A DNA stretch of 61,706 nt from Deltaproteobacteria bacterium HGW-Deltaproteobacteria-19 (GCA_002841865.1 PHBD01000003.1:124561-186266); one strand, 5' to 3'. Counted from the stretch's first letter, positions 8,364 to 17,940 are shown. Notes: generated by a model from the letters alone, not told the origin. Numbers and translations: made by a program.

Positions 8364-9128
8364 TCAGCGGTTCCTGTCGTAGATGAGCCGGAGGCCCTGT
8401 AGGGTCAGCATGTCGTCCACCTCGTCGATGGTCTTCGCCTCCGTGGACACGACCTTTGCCAGGCCTCCCGTTGCGACGACGTACGGATCCGACTTTACCT
8501 CCGCCTTCATGCGGTTGACGAGACCGTCCACAAGCCCCGCGTACCCATACACGATCCCCGCCTGCATGCTGCTGACGGTGTCTTTGGCGACGACCGACCG
8601 GGGCTTGCTCAACTCGACGCGGGGAAGCTTGGCGGCCCGTTCGAAGAGGGCCTCGCTGGAAATCATGAGGCCCGGAGAGATGCACCCGCCCATGTACTCG
8701 CCCTTTTTCGATACGTAGTCGAAGGTCGTCGCCGTGCCGAAGTCGACGATGATCAGGTCGCGCCGGTATTTCTCGTAGGCCGCCACGGCGTTGACGATCC
8801 GGTCGGCGCCCACTTCCTTGGGATTGTCGTAGTAGATGGGCATCCCCGTCTTGATGCCCGGCCCGACGATGAGGGGCCGGACGTTGAAGTACTTGAGGCA
8901 CAGCGGTTCCAGAATGTTCAGCATGGGGGGAACCACGCAGGATATGATGATGGCCGAGATGGCCTTGGAGCTGATGCGGCTTGACTTGTACAGGTTGTAG
9001 ATCAGCATCCCGTACTCGTCCACCGTATGGTCCGTCACGGTCCGGATCCGCCAGTCGTGGACGAGCTCATCCCCGTCAAAGACCCCCAGCACCGTATTCG
9101 TATTTCCCACATCGATGACCAAGAGCAT
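8364..9128 (-). CDS. coaX: Type III pantothenate kinase
   Basis: Catalyses the first committed step of CoA synthesis; type III enzymes need a monovalent cation and are not inhibited by CoA. The 254-residue sequence has the ASKHA-fold phosphate motifs: [14 protein letters not shown] at the N-terminus, the conserved [36 protein letters not shown] and VATGGLA. It starts one base after the stop of the second biotin ligase, the birA-coaX pairing common in bacteria. Confidence 0.96.
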   Translation of the reverse strand: MLLVIDVGNTNTVLGVFDGDELVHDWRIRTVTDHTVDEYGMLIYNLYKSSRISSKAISAIIISCVVPPMLNILEPLCLKYFNVRPLIVGPGIKTGMPIYYDNPKEVGADRIVNAVAAYEKYRRDLIIVDFGTATTFDYVSKKGEYMGGCISPGLMISSEALFERAAKLPRVELSKPRSVVAKDTVSSMQAGIVYGYAGLVDGLVNRMKAEVKSDPYVVATGGLAKVVSTEAKTIDEVDDMLTLQGLRLIYDRNR

Positions 9129-9129
9129 A

Positions 9130-9927
9130 TCATGACTCCTTCAAGATGGTTGCGTCTCCCGCCAGGACGCGCCTCAGGGCGCCCGGGGATTTCTCCAGGA
9201 GCAGCGCGCCGTCCGCGTCCAGCCCCACCGCCATGCCTTCCTCCACCTCATCCTGGAAAGCAACCCGGATCCTCTTCCCCGTCAGAACGGAATAGGGAAG
9301 CCATTGCGGCCGGACCGCATCGAATCCTTCCCGGATCCAGAGATCGTAGAGGCTCTCCAGTTCCTCCAGGAGGGCGGCTGCCACGGCCGTCCGGTCCGTT
9401 TCCGTCCCGGTCTCCTCCAGGAGCGACGTGGCGGCGTCCCGGAACGCCGGATCCAGCTCTTCGCGCCGGATGTTCACATTGACGCCGATTCCCACGATCA
9501 CCGAGGAGATCCCTTCGCCGGAGAGCCTGAGTTCCGTGAGGATGCCGCAGACCTTGCGATCCCGGATCAGCACGTCGTTCGGCCATTTTATGCCGACGAT
9601 GCCGGGACACCAGCGGGTCAGGGCCTTTGCAACGGCCGCTCCGGCCATGATGGTCAGCTGGGGGGCCGCCGCCGGTTCCACCGCGGGCCTCAGGATCAGC
9701 GAGAGATACAGGTTGCAGCCCGGAGGGGACTGCCAGGTCCGGTTGAGGCGCCCCCGGCCCGCCGTCTGTTCTTCGGCGATAATGGCGGTCCCTTCCGGGG
9801 CACCAGCCGCCGCAAGCTTCAGCGCCTCCAGGTTCGTGGATTCCACCGAGCCGAACAGATGAAGCGGGCGGCCGAACCTCCCGCCGGCCGGCGTGTTCCG
9901 AAGGGTTTCTCCGCTCAGCGACGTCAT
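9130..9927 (-). CDS. Biotin--[acetyl-CoA-carboxylase] ligase without HTH
   Basis: Second biotin protein ligase of the window, 265 residues. It has the catalytic motifs [34 protein letters not shown] and IGIGVNVN and the C-terminal SH3-like part, but begins right at the catalytic domain with no winged-helix region. It should therefore biotinylate carriers without regulating transcription. It sits between nadC (13-base gap) and coaX (1-base gap). I leave the symbol empty to avoid confusion with the bifunctional birA at 4124-5143. Confidence 0.92.
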   Translation of the reverse strand: MTSLSGETLRNTPAGGRFGRPLHLFGSVESTNLEALKLAAAGAPEGTAIIAEEQTAGRGRLNRTWQSPPGCNLYLSLILRPAVEPAAAPQLTIMAGAAVAKALTRWCPGIVGIKWPNDVLIRDRKVCGILTELRLSGEGISSVIVGIGVNVNIRREELDPAFRDAATSLLEETGTETDRTAVAAALLEELESLYDLWIREGFDAVRPQWLPYSVLTGKRIRVAFQDEVEEGMAVGLDADGALLLEKSPGALRRVLAGDATILKES

Positions 9928-9940
9928 GATCGGGACCGTG

Positions 9941-10804
9941 TCATCCTTCGGGCGGCGGCTCCGGGGAGATCAGCAGGGAAATGTCCGCCGCCCGGACCGA
10001 GTGGGTCAGGGAGCCCACGGAGATGAAGTCTACGCCCGTCCCCGCAATGGTCCTGACGTTGGCCAGCGAGACGTTCCCCGAGGCCTCGAGGGGGATCCGG
10101 CCGCCGGCCCGCAGGACGGCTTCCCGCATCGCCTCCACGTCCATGTTGTCCAGCATGACCATGTCCGCACCGGCATCCAGGGCTTCCCTCAGTTCCTCCA
10201 GGTTCCGTACCTCCACTTCCACACGAACGGTATGGGGCGCCCGCCGGCGGACCCGCTGAACGGCGCTGCCGATTCCACCGGCGGCGGCGACATGATTCTC
10301 CTTGATGAGGACCCCGTCATAGAGGGCGAAGCGGTGGTTTGTGCCGCCGCCGGCCCGGACGGCGTACTTGTCGAGGACCCGGAGCCCCGGAACGGTCTTG
10401 CGGGTATCGAGGATCCGCGTTCCGGTTCCCTTGACGGCGTCGACGAATTGGCGGGTCATGGTTGCGATGCCGCTCATGCGCTGGAGGAAGTTCAGGGCCG
10501 TCCGCTCTGCGGAGAGCAGGGCACAGAGGGATCCGGAGACAACCGCCACCGTCTGTCCCGGCCGAACCGCCGTCCCGTCGACCAGGGCTTCCCGTAGCGC
10601 GGCCGTCGGATCCAGCAGACGAAATGCCGTAATGAATACGTCGATGCCCGCCAGGACCAGGTCCGACTTGGCCAGGGCGCGCCCCTCCCCCCTTTCCTCT
10701 CCGCTGAGGATGGAGGACGTCGTCAGGTCCCCCGGGCCGATGTCCTCGGCGAGGGCCTTGCGGATGATGGGTTCCAGCACGTGGCCGGTCAGGGATTCCT
10801 TCAT
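9941..10804 (-). CDS. nadC: Nicotinate-nucleotide pyrophosphorylase (quinolinate phosphoribosyltransferase)
   Basis: Converts quinolinate and PRPP to nicotinate mononucleotide in de novo NAD synthesis. The 287-residue protein has EDIGPGDLTT near the start, RTALNFLQRMSGIAT, DTRKTVPGLR, KYAVRAGGGTNHR, LIKENH, VEVEVRNL and MLDNMD, the complete NadC motif series. The ATG at 10804 starts the family's usual N-terminus. It is 99 bases downstream of valS. nadA and nadB are not in the window. Confidence 0.96.
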   Translation of the reverse strand: MKESLTGHVLEPIIRKALAEDIGPGDLTTSSILSGEERGEGRALAKSDLVLAGIDVFITAFRLLDPTAALREALVDGTAVRPGQTVAVVSGSLCALLSAERTALNFLQRMSGIATMTRQFVDAVKGTGTRILDTRKTVPGLRVLDKYAVRAGGGTNHRFALYDGVLIKENHVAAAGGIGSAVQRVRRRAPHTVRVEVEVRNLEELREALDAGADMVMLDNMDVEAMREAVLRAGGRIPLEASGNVSLANVRTIAGTGVDFISVGSLTHSVRAADISLLISPEPPPEG

Positions 10805-10903
10805 GATGGATCGAGGATGACGAAAAACCGGGTGGGGTTTGGGGTCGCCCCACCCGGCCGGATGCATTCCGATCGGCACCGGTCCGGGACCGGCCGACGG
10901 CAT

Positions 10904-13561
10904 TTACACCAAGGCCCGGACCTTATTCAGGGCTCTCTCGAGAGCCGTCAGTTTTTCCGACAGCTCCTGCTGTTTCTGCTCTTCCTTCCGGACAACCGCT
11001 TCCGCGGCCCGCTCCCGGAAGTCGCTGCTCGCGAGCTTTCGTTGCGTCTGGGCCAGGTCCTTCTGAACCCGGGCGGCTTCCTTCTCGAGGCGGGCCTTTT
11101 CTCCCGCCCAGTCGATGGTGCCTTCCAGAAGCACGAAAACCCGGACGGCTCCGATGACGCCCGTGGCGGCCCCCTTCGGCTCATCCATGGCACCGGCGGT
11201 CTCGATGCTTTCCAGGTTGGCCAGATGGACGATCATGGTCCGTTCCTGCTCCACCACGGCCCGCTGGGAGCCATCCGGGGCGGAAACGATGACCTTGAGC
11301 TTCCGGGAGGGCGGGATGTTCATCTCGCCGCGGATGTTCCGGATCCGGCCGATGATGTCCATGATCATCCCCATCTGCTCCTCCGCCTCGGGATCCTCCT
11401 GCAGGGCGTCCGGCGCAGGGAAGCGGCTCACCATGATGGAGCCTCCGTTTCCCACGAGGGTCTCCCAGATCTCTTCCGTCACAAATGGCATGAAGGGGTG
11501 GAGAAGCTGCAGCGATGCCTTCAGCACCGCGGAGAGGGTTCTCTGGGCCGCCTGCCTCCGCTCCGGGGCATCCTTGCCGTAGAGCACCGGCTTGCCCATC
11601 TCCAGGTACCAGTCGCAGAGCTCGTGCCAGACGAACTGGTATACCACTGCCGCCGCTTCGTTGAACTTGTACTCGTCGAGGGTCCTGATAACCTCCGCCA
11701 CGGTCCGATTGAGGCGCGCCTGGATCCAGCGGTCCGCAAGCGTCTCGGCGGCCCGGTTGCGGCGCTGCTCTCCGTTCGGGGCGTCCTCCAGGTTCATCAG
11801 GGAAAACCGGGCGGCGTTCCAGAGTTTGTTGACGAAGAACTTGTATCCCTGGATCCGTTCCTCCGACATGCGCACATCGCGTCCCTGGGCGGTGAATGCC
11901 GCCAGGGTGAAACGGAATGCATCGGCGCCGAACTTGTCCACCATTTCCAGGGGGTCGATGCTGTTGCCCTTGGACTTGCTCATCTTCTCGCCGTGCTCGT
12001 CCCGTACCAGCGCGTGCAGGTACACGTCCTTGAACGGCACGTCCTTCATGATGTACAGGCCCATCATCATCATGCGGGCCACCCAGAAGAAAAGGATATC
12101 GAAGCCCGTGACAAGGAGCGACGTCGGGTAGAATGTCTTCAGCGTCGGCGTCTGGTCGGGCCAGCCGAGGGTCGAGAAGGGCCAGAGGGCGGAGCTGAAC
12201 CAGGTGTCGAGGACATCCTCTTCCTGTCGGAGGGCCGTGTTCTTGCAGGTGGGACAGCACGTGGGATCCTCGGTGGAGACGATCGTCCCGGAGCATCCGT
12301 CGCAGTACCAGACGGGGATCCGATGCCCCCACCAGATCTGCCGGGAGATGCACCAGTCGCGGATGTTGTCCATCCAGTCGAAATAGGTGGCCTCCCACAT
12401 GGAGGGGATGATTTTCGTTTTCCCCTTGATGACTGCCGCCGTCGCCGCCTTGGCGAGGGGTTTCACCTTCACGAACCACTGCTTCGAGACGTAGGGCTCG
12501 ATGTCGGTCTTGCACCGGTAGCATTTGCCCACGTTGTGGGTGTAGGGCTCCGTCTTCAGGAGGTAGCCGCCCTTCTCCAGGTCCGCAATGACGTTCTTCC
12601 GGCACTCGTAGCGGTCCTGCCCCTGGTAGACGCCGCAGTTCTCGTTCATGACGGCGCTGCCGTCCATGATCATGACGAGCCCGATGGGGTGGCGCTGGGC
12701 GATGGCGAAGTCGGCAGGGTCGCACGCGGGGGTGATCTTCACGGCGCCGGATCCGAAGTCCATGGTGACGTAATCGTCGGCGATGACGGGGATTTTTTTG
12801 TTCACCAGGGGAAGGATGACTTCTTTCCCAACCATGTCGGTGTACCGGGAGTCCTGGGGGTTGACCGCCACTGCGGTGTCGCCCAGCATCGTCTCCGGAC
12901 GGGTCGTGGCGACGACGATGTCGCCGCTCCCGTCGGCGTAAGGATAGCGGATGTCCCAGAGATGGCCCTTTTCCTCCGTGAACTCCACCTCGAGATCGGA
13001 GATGGCTGTGTGGCAGCGGGGACACCAGTTGACGATATAGTCTCCCTGATAGATGAGCCCGTCGTTGTAGAGCCGCACGAAGGCCTCCCGGACCGCCCTG
13101 GAAAGTCCCTCGTCCATGGTGAACCGCTCCCGGGGCCAATCGCAGGAACAGCCGATCCGTTTCAACTGGTTGGTGATGACGCCGCCATACTTGTGCTTCC
13201 ACTCCCAGACCCGCTCGATGAATTTTTCCCGTCCCAGGTCATGGCGGTTCTTCCCCTCCCGGGCCAGCTCCTGCTCGACCACGTTCTGGGTGGCGATGCC
13301 GGCATGGTCCGTTCCGGGCATCCACATGGCGTTGTATCCCTGCATCCGGCGGTACCGGATCATGATGTCCTGGAGGGTGTTGTTCAGGGCGTGCCCCATG
13401 TGGAGCATACCCGTCACGTTGGGCGGGGGAATGACAATGGAGAACGGAGGCCGGTCGCTCGAGTCCTTGGCATGGAAATAATTCTGGTCCAGCCAGTGCC
13501 GGTACCATTTCTCTTCTGCGGAATGCGGTTCAAACTCCTTCCCGATGGTTTTTCCTTCCAT
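10904..13561 (-). CDS. valS: Valyl-tRNA synthetase
   Basis: Charges tRNA-Val in translation. At 885 residues it is a full-length class Ia enzyme: PPPNVTGMLHMGHAL contains the HIGH-type signature, GEKMSKSKGN is the KMSKS loop, several CxxC pairs (CPRCHT, CYRCKT, CDGCSG, CPTCKN) form zinc modules, and the C-terminal about 65 residues form the charged coiled-coil arm typical of ValS. A strong hairpin lies in its leader at 13589-13619. Confidence 0.97.
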   Translation of the reverse strand: MEGKTIGKEFEPHSAEEKWYRHWLDQNYFHAKDSSDRPPFSIVIPPPNVTGMLHMGHALNNTLQDIMIRYRRMQGYNAMWMPGTDHAGIATQNVVEQELAREGKNRHDLGREKFIERVWEWKHKYGGVITNQLKRIGCSCDWPRERFTMDEGLSRAVREAFVRLYNDGLIYQGDYIVNWCPRCHTAISDLEVEFTEEKGHLWDIRYPYADGSGDIVVATTRPETMLGDTAVAVNPQDSRYTDMVGKEVILPLVNKKIPVIADDYVTMDFGSGAVKITPACDPADFAIAQRHPIGLVMIMDGSAVMNENCGVYQGQDRYECRKNVIADLEKGGYLLKTEPYTHNVGKCYRCKTDIEPYVSKQWFVKVKPLAKAATAAVIKGKTKIIPSMWEATYFDWMDNIRDWCISRQIWWGHRIPVWYCDGCSGTIVSTEDPTCCPTCKNTALRQEEDVLDTWFSSALWPFSTLGWPDQTPTLKTFYPTSLLVTGFDILFFWVARMMMMGLYIMKDVPFKDVYLHALVRDEHGEKMSKSKGNSIDPLEMVDKFGADAFRFTLAAFTAQGRDVRMSEERIQGYKFFVNKLWNAARFSLMNLEDAPNGEQRRNRAAETLADRWIQARLNRTVAEVIRTLDEYKFNEAAAVVYQFVWHELCDWYLEMGKPVLYGKDAPERRQAAQRTLSAVLKASLQLLHPFMPFVTEEIWETLVGNGGSIMVSRFPAPDALQEDPEAEEQMGMIMDIIGRIRNIRGEMNIPPSRKLKVIVSAPDGSQRAVVEQERTMIVHLANLESIETAGAMDEPKGAATGVIGAVRVFVLLEGTIDWAGEKARLEKEAARVQKDLAQTQRKLASSDFRERAAEAVVRKEEQKQQELSEKLTALERALNKVRALV

Positions 13562-13856
13562 GGCTCAGCTCTCCCAGGCAATGCGAGAGGGCGGCGGTTC
13601 TCCCGCGAACCCGCCGCCCCCTGCTCATTTTTGAATGTGATTTCGCAGGTTGCTGAAACAGTCCGTGTTACGGGCTGTACAAACATAGCCGGATGCCGGG
13701 CTCCCCGATCCCACGCTGCGAGAGGAATTTTTGGGGGATCGTCGCTCGGGGGGATGGATAAAAATCTGTCCCCGCTCGCCCCCCTTCCCCTCTTTTCCCG
13801 ATGGCAAGGGATAAGGGAAACGCCGCAGGCGGCCATATCTACGACAGCCACGACAA
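13562..13856. other. Intergenic stretch with three inverted repeats
   Basis: No gene is seen here. It holds: a very stable hairpin just upstream of valS (13589-13619); an imperfect inverted repeat, ACAG-CCGT / ACGG-CTGT, at 13658-13678, followed on the minus strand by only a short T stretch and so at best a weak terminator of the upstream lipoprotein gene; and a G6/C6 hairpin around 13748-13784 enclosing AAAATCTGTCCCC (13761-13773), a string that recalls REP-like elements associated with RAYT transposases. None is proven. Confidence 0.4.
13589..13619 (-). promoter_or_regulatory. Strong hairpin in the valS leader
   Basis: On the minus strand the bases read GGGCGGCGGGTTC, a six-base loop, then GAACCGCCGCCC: a stem of 12 pairs with one bulged G, ending about 28 bases before the valS ATG. 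No T-run follows it, so it is not a simple terminator. I see no T-box specifier or conserved T-box sequence. It may affect mRNA stability or translation of valS. Confidence 0.45.
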
Positions 13857-15011
13857 CTAGAACTTCAACTGCTCCTTGAACTCCTTGATGATCAGAAGCG
13901 CATCCACACCGGATACCGCGCCGTCCGGACTGAACTGCCCGGTCGCGAGGTTGCCCTTCATGATCCCCCGGCTCGTCACCACCATGACGGCGTTGAAATA
14001 AGGGAGATCGGACCGCAGGTCGCCGAAGGTGGATGTGCTGCCGATGAACTTGGTCGCCAGCTTCTCGTCGCCCGTAACCTTGATGAGGATATCCTCGATC
14101 ATCATGGCATAGGCCGCCCTGTTCACGAGGCCCGCGGGATCGAACGTGCCGTCTGGATAGACTTCGAGGCCGCGGACGCCATACTTCAGGAGCCCTGCGA
14201 TGTCAGGCTTCAGGGGATGATTCACAATGTCCCTCGGGGTCACGGAGCCCTTTCTCGCCCGTTTGCCGGGCTCCCGGAAGGAGGTGTCGAAGGATTTGAC
14301 TGTCCGCCGTTCATAGAGCGTGTCGATCTTCAGCTCCTCCATGAACAGGGCCGCAGCGTCGGCCCGGCTGATCTTCTCCAGGAGGGCGATCTTCTTGCCC
14401 GTGGCCGTTCCCGGCATGGCGCGCTGGATCTTGTCCATCAGCTCCCACTGGGCCGCCGCTTCCGCCGTATAGGCACCCTTCAGCTCGGCCACCTTGGCGA
14501 ACATGCCCCGCGCCTTCTCGAACTCCAGGGCCGCCCGGTAGGCCATCCCCATGAAATAATAGGCACCGGAGGACCGGGGATCGTACTGGATGGCGAAATC
14601 GAACTTTTCCCGGGCCAGGTCCAGCCAGTTCGACGGGGACTGGTTGAGGGTATAAACCCGGATGTAGGCGATATCAGCGTACGCTTTCTGGTCGTTCGTG
14701 CTGGCGTGCCCCCAGGCCGTATCCACATGTTTCAGGGCGCCATTCGGATCTTTCAGGTAGGCGGCCACGATGCCCTTGCCGGCGTAGGCCTTGGAAAACT
14801 TCGGGTCCAGCTGGAGAGCCCGGTCGAAGCTGGCTCCGGCATCCTGAATCCGCCCCTCATCCAGGGCTTTTTGACCAAGAAAGAAATGATGCTCCGGCGT
14901 ATCCATCTCACTGACCGGTTTCACCGGTGCAAGTCCGCAGGCGGCGATCCCTGCCGCCAGCAACGCGATCAAGAGCGCCGTCATCCATCTTCCCATCCGT
15001 AGGCGGTTCAT
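13857..15011 (-). CDS. TPR and SLH-like lipoprotein
   Basis: A 384-residue exported lipoprotein of unknown specific role. The N-terminal hydrophobic segment ends in a lipobox (GIAAC). Residues about 40-190 contain TPR-like helical repeats (EHHFFLGQKALDEGRIQDAG; AFDRALQLDPKFSKAYAGKG-type pairs). The C-terminal half resembles S-layer-homology domains: VNRAAYAMMIEDIL, FGDLRSDLPYFNAVMVV, and FSPDGAVSGVDALLII. In Gram-negative bacteria such SLH modules usually contact peptidoglycan, so the protein may bridge the outer membrane and cell wall. The ATG at 15011 has AAAGGAG upstream. Confidence 0.75.
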   Translation of the reverse strand: MNRLRMGRWMTALLIALLAAGIAACGLAPVKPVSEMDTPEHHFFLGQKALDEGRIQDAGASFDRALQLDPKFSKAYAGKGIVAAYLKDPNGALKHVDTAWGHASTNDQKAYADIAYIRVYTLNQSPSNWLDLAREKFDFAIQYDPRSSGAYYFMGMAYRAALEFEKARGMFAKVAELKGAYTAEAAAQWELMDKIQRAMPGTATGKKIALLEKISRADAAALFMEELKIDTLYERRTVKSFDTSFREPGKRARKGSVTPRDIVNHPLKPDIAGLLKYGVRGLEVYPDGTFDPAGLVNRAAYAMMIEDILIKVTGDEKLATKFIGSTSTFGDLRSDLPYFNAVMVVTSRGIMKGNLATGQFSPDGAVSGVDALLIIKEFKEQLKF

Positions 15012-15134
15012 GATTCCTGCTCCTTTCCAGCGCAAAGGATTCTTTTGGACCGGGGAACCCCGGTACGGCCGAACAAACAGGGGTTGTTTCTACATAGAAC
15101 CCCGCCCGAAGTCAAGGAGAATGGCGGTCGCACC

Positions 15135-16070
15135 CTACGGGACATCCCAGAATTGCGACGCTTCCGCCGAAACGGCCTCCTCCCGGCCGGGGGTGAACCA
15201 GCGGATCCCGCCGTCCGCCTTGAACCAGGTGCCCTGCCGCTTGGCAAAGGCCTTTGTTTCCCGCCGCATCTTCTCGACGGCTTCGGGAAGGCCACAACGG
15301 CCCCGGATGTAATCGACGATCTGCCGGTATCCAAGGGCCTGCATGGGCCGGAGGTCCTCGCCGAATCCCATCGCCAGGAGCCCCTCCACCTCTTCCACGA
15401 GTCCCTCCCCGAGCATGGCATCCACGCGGCGGTCGATGGCGGAAAACAGTTCTGACCGCTCCATCGCAAGGCCGATCAGAAGGGAATCGTAGGGCCGGTC
15501 GGCGAACCGGTGATCGGCCCGGATATCCACGATGGACCGGCCCGTCTGATCGAGGACTTCCAGGGCGCGGATGACCCGGACCGCGTCGGTCGGCCGGACG
15601 GTCGCGGCGGCCCGGGGATCCCGCCGGGTCAGGAGATCGTGCAGGAACTCCCTGCCCCGGTGCTCCAGCAGGTCCCGGTAATGGCAACGCAGGGTCTCGT
15701 CCGGTCCCGGTCCGTCAACCAGTCCCCCCAGAAGGACCTTCACGTAAAGGCCCGTTCCACCGGCGACCAGGATCGGCTTTCCCCGGCGGTGCAGATCCAG
15801 GATGGCCTCCCGGGCCTGTTCCCGGTACAGGGCGGCATTGAACGGCTTATCGGGGTCAACCAGATCGATCAGGTGGTGGGGAACGGCGGTGCGATCCGCC
15901 ATCGAGGGCTTGGCCGTGCCGATGTCCATGTGGCGGTAAACCTGCATGGAATCGGCGCTGACGATCTCGGCGCCCCGGCGGGACGCCAGACGAAGGGCCA
16001 GGGCGGACTTCCCGACACCCGTCGGACCGACGAGAACAACAACGCGCGGCTTTCCAGAGGGAAGGGACAT
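15135..16070 (-). CDS. miaA: tRNA dimethylallyltransferase
   Basis: Adds a dimethylallyl group to A37 of tRNAs that read UNN codons. The 311-residue protein shows the P-loop VGPTGVGKSALAL, SADSMQVYRHMDIGTAKP, HHLIDLVDPDKPFNAALY, VAGGTGLYVKVLL and ALGYRQIVDYI. Start ATG at 16070 (MSLPSGKPRVVV) lies 10 bases after the mutL stop, so miaA is co-transcribed with mutL, a pairing common in bacteria. Confidence 0.96.
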   Translation of the reverse strand: MSLPSGKPRVVVLVGPTGVGKSALALRLASRRGAEIVSADSMQVYRHMDIGTAKPSMADRTAVPHHLIDLVDPDKPFNAALYREQAREAILDLHRRGKPILVAGGTGLYVKVLLGGLVDGPGPDETLRCHYRDLLEHRGREFLHDLLTRRDPRAAATVRPTDAVRVIRALEVLDQTGRSIVDIRADHRFADRPYDSLLIGLAMERSELFSAIDRRVDAMLGEGLVEEVEGLLAMGFGEDLRPMQALGYRQIVDYIRGRCGLPEAVEKMRRETKAFAKRQGTWFKADGGIRWFTPGREEAVSAEASQFWDVP

Positions 16071-16080
16071 GAACCCGTCC

Positions 16081-17886
16081 TCAGCGGCGGCGGAACATTT
16101 TCTCCAGCTCCGCCGTTCCAAAACGGACGACCACGGGCCGACCGTGGGGACACGTGGCGGCCTGGGGATCGTCGCCCAGGGCCGTGAGGAGGGCGAGAGC
16201 CTCTTCTCGGCTCATGTCCTGGCGGGCCTTGACGGCGCCCCGGCAGGCCAGGAACACCAGCATCCGGTCCCGCAGGGGAGAGATTCCCCGGCCGGAAGGG
16301 TCGTCGCGGCCGACTTCCTCCGCCAGATCCAGCAGAAACGACCGGATGTCCCGGGCCTCCAGGAAAGCAGGGAGGGCCTTGACGACGATGGCATCGCCGC
16401 CGAAGGACTCCAGGAGAACACCCGCATCTTCCAGGGTGGCGGCATTTTCCAGGAGAAACCGGAGTTCTTTCCGGGGAAGAGCGACGACCTCCGGGATCAG
16501 GAGCCGCTGGCTTTCCGGGGGCCGATCCTGCTCACGGCGCTGGAGGCGATCGTAGAGAATCCTTTCGTGGGCGGCGTGCTGGTCGACGATCAGCAGGCCG
16601 TCGGAAGCTCCGAAGAGGAGATAGGTCCCCGCCGCCTGGCCGATATAGGCATAGGGAAGCCCGGATGCGCCGTAAGACCGGCCTTCCGTGACAGCGGGAG
16701 CGAATCCCGCCGTCCCGTCCGACTCCGTCCGGAGAAGCGGCGGTGCATACCTCGGGACTCCCCCGCCCTCCCTCCGGGAATCCTCTCCCTCGCTTCGGAT
16801 CATATAGCGGCGCAGGGCCTCCTCGACGCGGCCGGTTGCATAGGGCGGACGAAGGGCCTCGCCGGATGGGGATTCGCCGGCGGGGAAAACCGGTGAAAAA
16901 CGCGAGAGTGCCCGCTCGATGGTGTCATGGACGTGCTGAAAGACCTCCCCGGGCTTCCGGAAGCGTACCTCCATCTTGGCGGGATGAACGTTCACATCGA
17001 CCTCGGCGGGCGCCATGTCCAGGAAGAGAAGAGCGGACGGATAGCGGCGGGCCTCGATCCGCCGCCGGAAGGCCGTCATGACGGCCCGGTGGATCAGAGT
17101 GTCGCGGACGTAGCGCCCGTTGATGAAGAAGAGCATCTGCTTCGTGGAGGACCTCGTCCGCTCAGGACGGGAAATGAAACCGGTGAGTGACGAGCCGCCC
17201 GCCGTTCCCGACAGGGCGACGGCCTGCTCGGCGAAATCAGGCCCCAGGACGAGGGCGCTTCGCTCCGCCGGATCCTCCGTGGCAGGAAGGTTCAGAAGGT
17301 CCCGGCCGGACGCCGTCACCCGGATCCGGACTCTGGGATGGGCCAGGGCGATCCGGAGGACGACATCGAGACAGGCACTCTGCTCCGCGGTCTCCGACCG
17401 GAGGAATTTCTTCCGGACCGGCACGGGCTCGAAGATCCGGCTCACAAAAATGGTCGTTCCCGGCGCTCCCCCCGCCTCGGAGACCTCCACGACCTCGCCG
17501 GCCTGGACGACGATCCGGACGCCCACCGGCAGCGACCGCGTCCGGGTCGTCATCTCCACCCGGGCAATGGACGCGATGCTGGGCAGGGCCTCGCCGCGGA
17601 ACCCGAAGGAACGGACCGACCAGAGATCCTCGAACCGGGTGATCTTGCTGGTGGCGTAACGCTGGAAGGCGAGCGGCGCTTCGTCGGGATCGATGCCGAT
17701 GCCGTTGTCCGCCACGCGGATGGAGACGGTTCCCCCTCCCTCGAGAACCACCAGCAGGTCCGTCGCCCCCGCATCCAGGGCATTCTCCATCAGTTCCTTG
17801 ACAATGGAGGCGGGACGCTCGACGACTTCTCCGGCGGCGATACGGGAGGTCAGCTCTTCCGGCAGCAGTTGAATCTTTCCCGGCAC
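16081..17886 (-). CDS. mutL: DNA mismatch repair protein MutL
   Basis: Links mismatch recognition by MutS to strand incision. The 601-residue protein has the GHKL ATPase motifs LTSRIAAGEVVERPASIVKEL, DNGIGID, FGFRGEAL and the C-terminal dimerisation/endonuclease part with DQHAAHERILYD, ACRGAVKAR and CPHGRP. GTG at 17886 is preferred because GGAGG lies 5 bases upstream; reading from the in-frame TTG at 17898 would place the ribosome site inside the gene. In the endonuclease motif DQHA-x2-E-x4-E the last residue is Asp instead of Glu. Confidence 0.95.
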   Translation of the reverse strand: MPGKIQLLPEELTSRIAAGEVVERPASIVKELMENALDAGATDLLVVLEGGGTVSIRVADNGIGIDPDEAPLAFQRYATSKITRFEDLWSVRSFGFRGEALPSIASIARVEMTTRTRSLPVGVRIVVQAGEVVEVSEAGGAPGTTIFVSRIFEPVPVRKKFLRSETAEQSACLDVVLRIALAHPRVRIRVTASGRDLLNLPATEDPAERSALVLGPDFAEQAVALSGTAGGSSLTGFISRPERTRSSTKQMLFFINGRYVRDTLIHRAVMTAFRRRIEARRYPSALLFLDMAPAEVDVNVHPAKMEVRFRKPGEVFQHVHDTIERALSRFSPVFPAGESPSGEALRPPYATGRVEEALRRYMIRSEGEDSRREGGGVPRYAPPLLRTESDGTAGFAPAVTEGRSYGASGLPYAYIGQAAGTYLLFGASDGLLIVDQHAAHERILYDRLQRREQDRPPESQRLLIPEVVALPRKELRFLLENAATLEDAGVLLESFGGDAIVVKALPAFLEARDIRSFLLDLAEEVGRDDPSGRGISPLRDRMLVFLACRGAVKARQDMSREEALALLTALGDDPQAATCPHGRPVVVRFGTAELEKMFRRR

Positions 17887-17898
17887 GGGTTCCTCCAA

Positions 17899-17940
17899 AA
17901 GGAAACCGCAGCCCCCCTGATTCGGGATCGGCTGCGGCTG
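17899..17940 (-). terminator. Rho-independent terminator after the LPP20-like gene
   Basis: On the minus strand CCGCAGCC pairs with GGCTGCGG across about 16 bases and is followed by TTTCCTTTT. It separates the LPP20-like gene from mutL; its T-rich tail directly abuts the mutL ribosome-binding site. Confidence 0.7.

Noticed and set aside
13562-13856. T-box riboswitch upstream of valS
   Set aside because: A strong hairpin is present but neither the specifier-loop pattern nor the conserved T-box sequence could be found.
10781-13879. A 1032-codon open reading frame on the + strand across valS
   Set aside because: It is the antisense of valS, which has all synthetase motifs; GC-rich DNA commonly leaves long open antisense frames. 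The translation is low-complexity with no recognisable domain.
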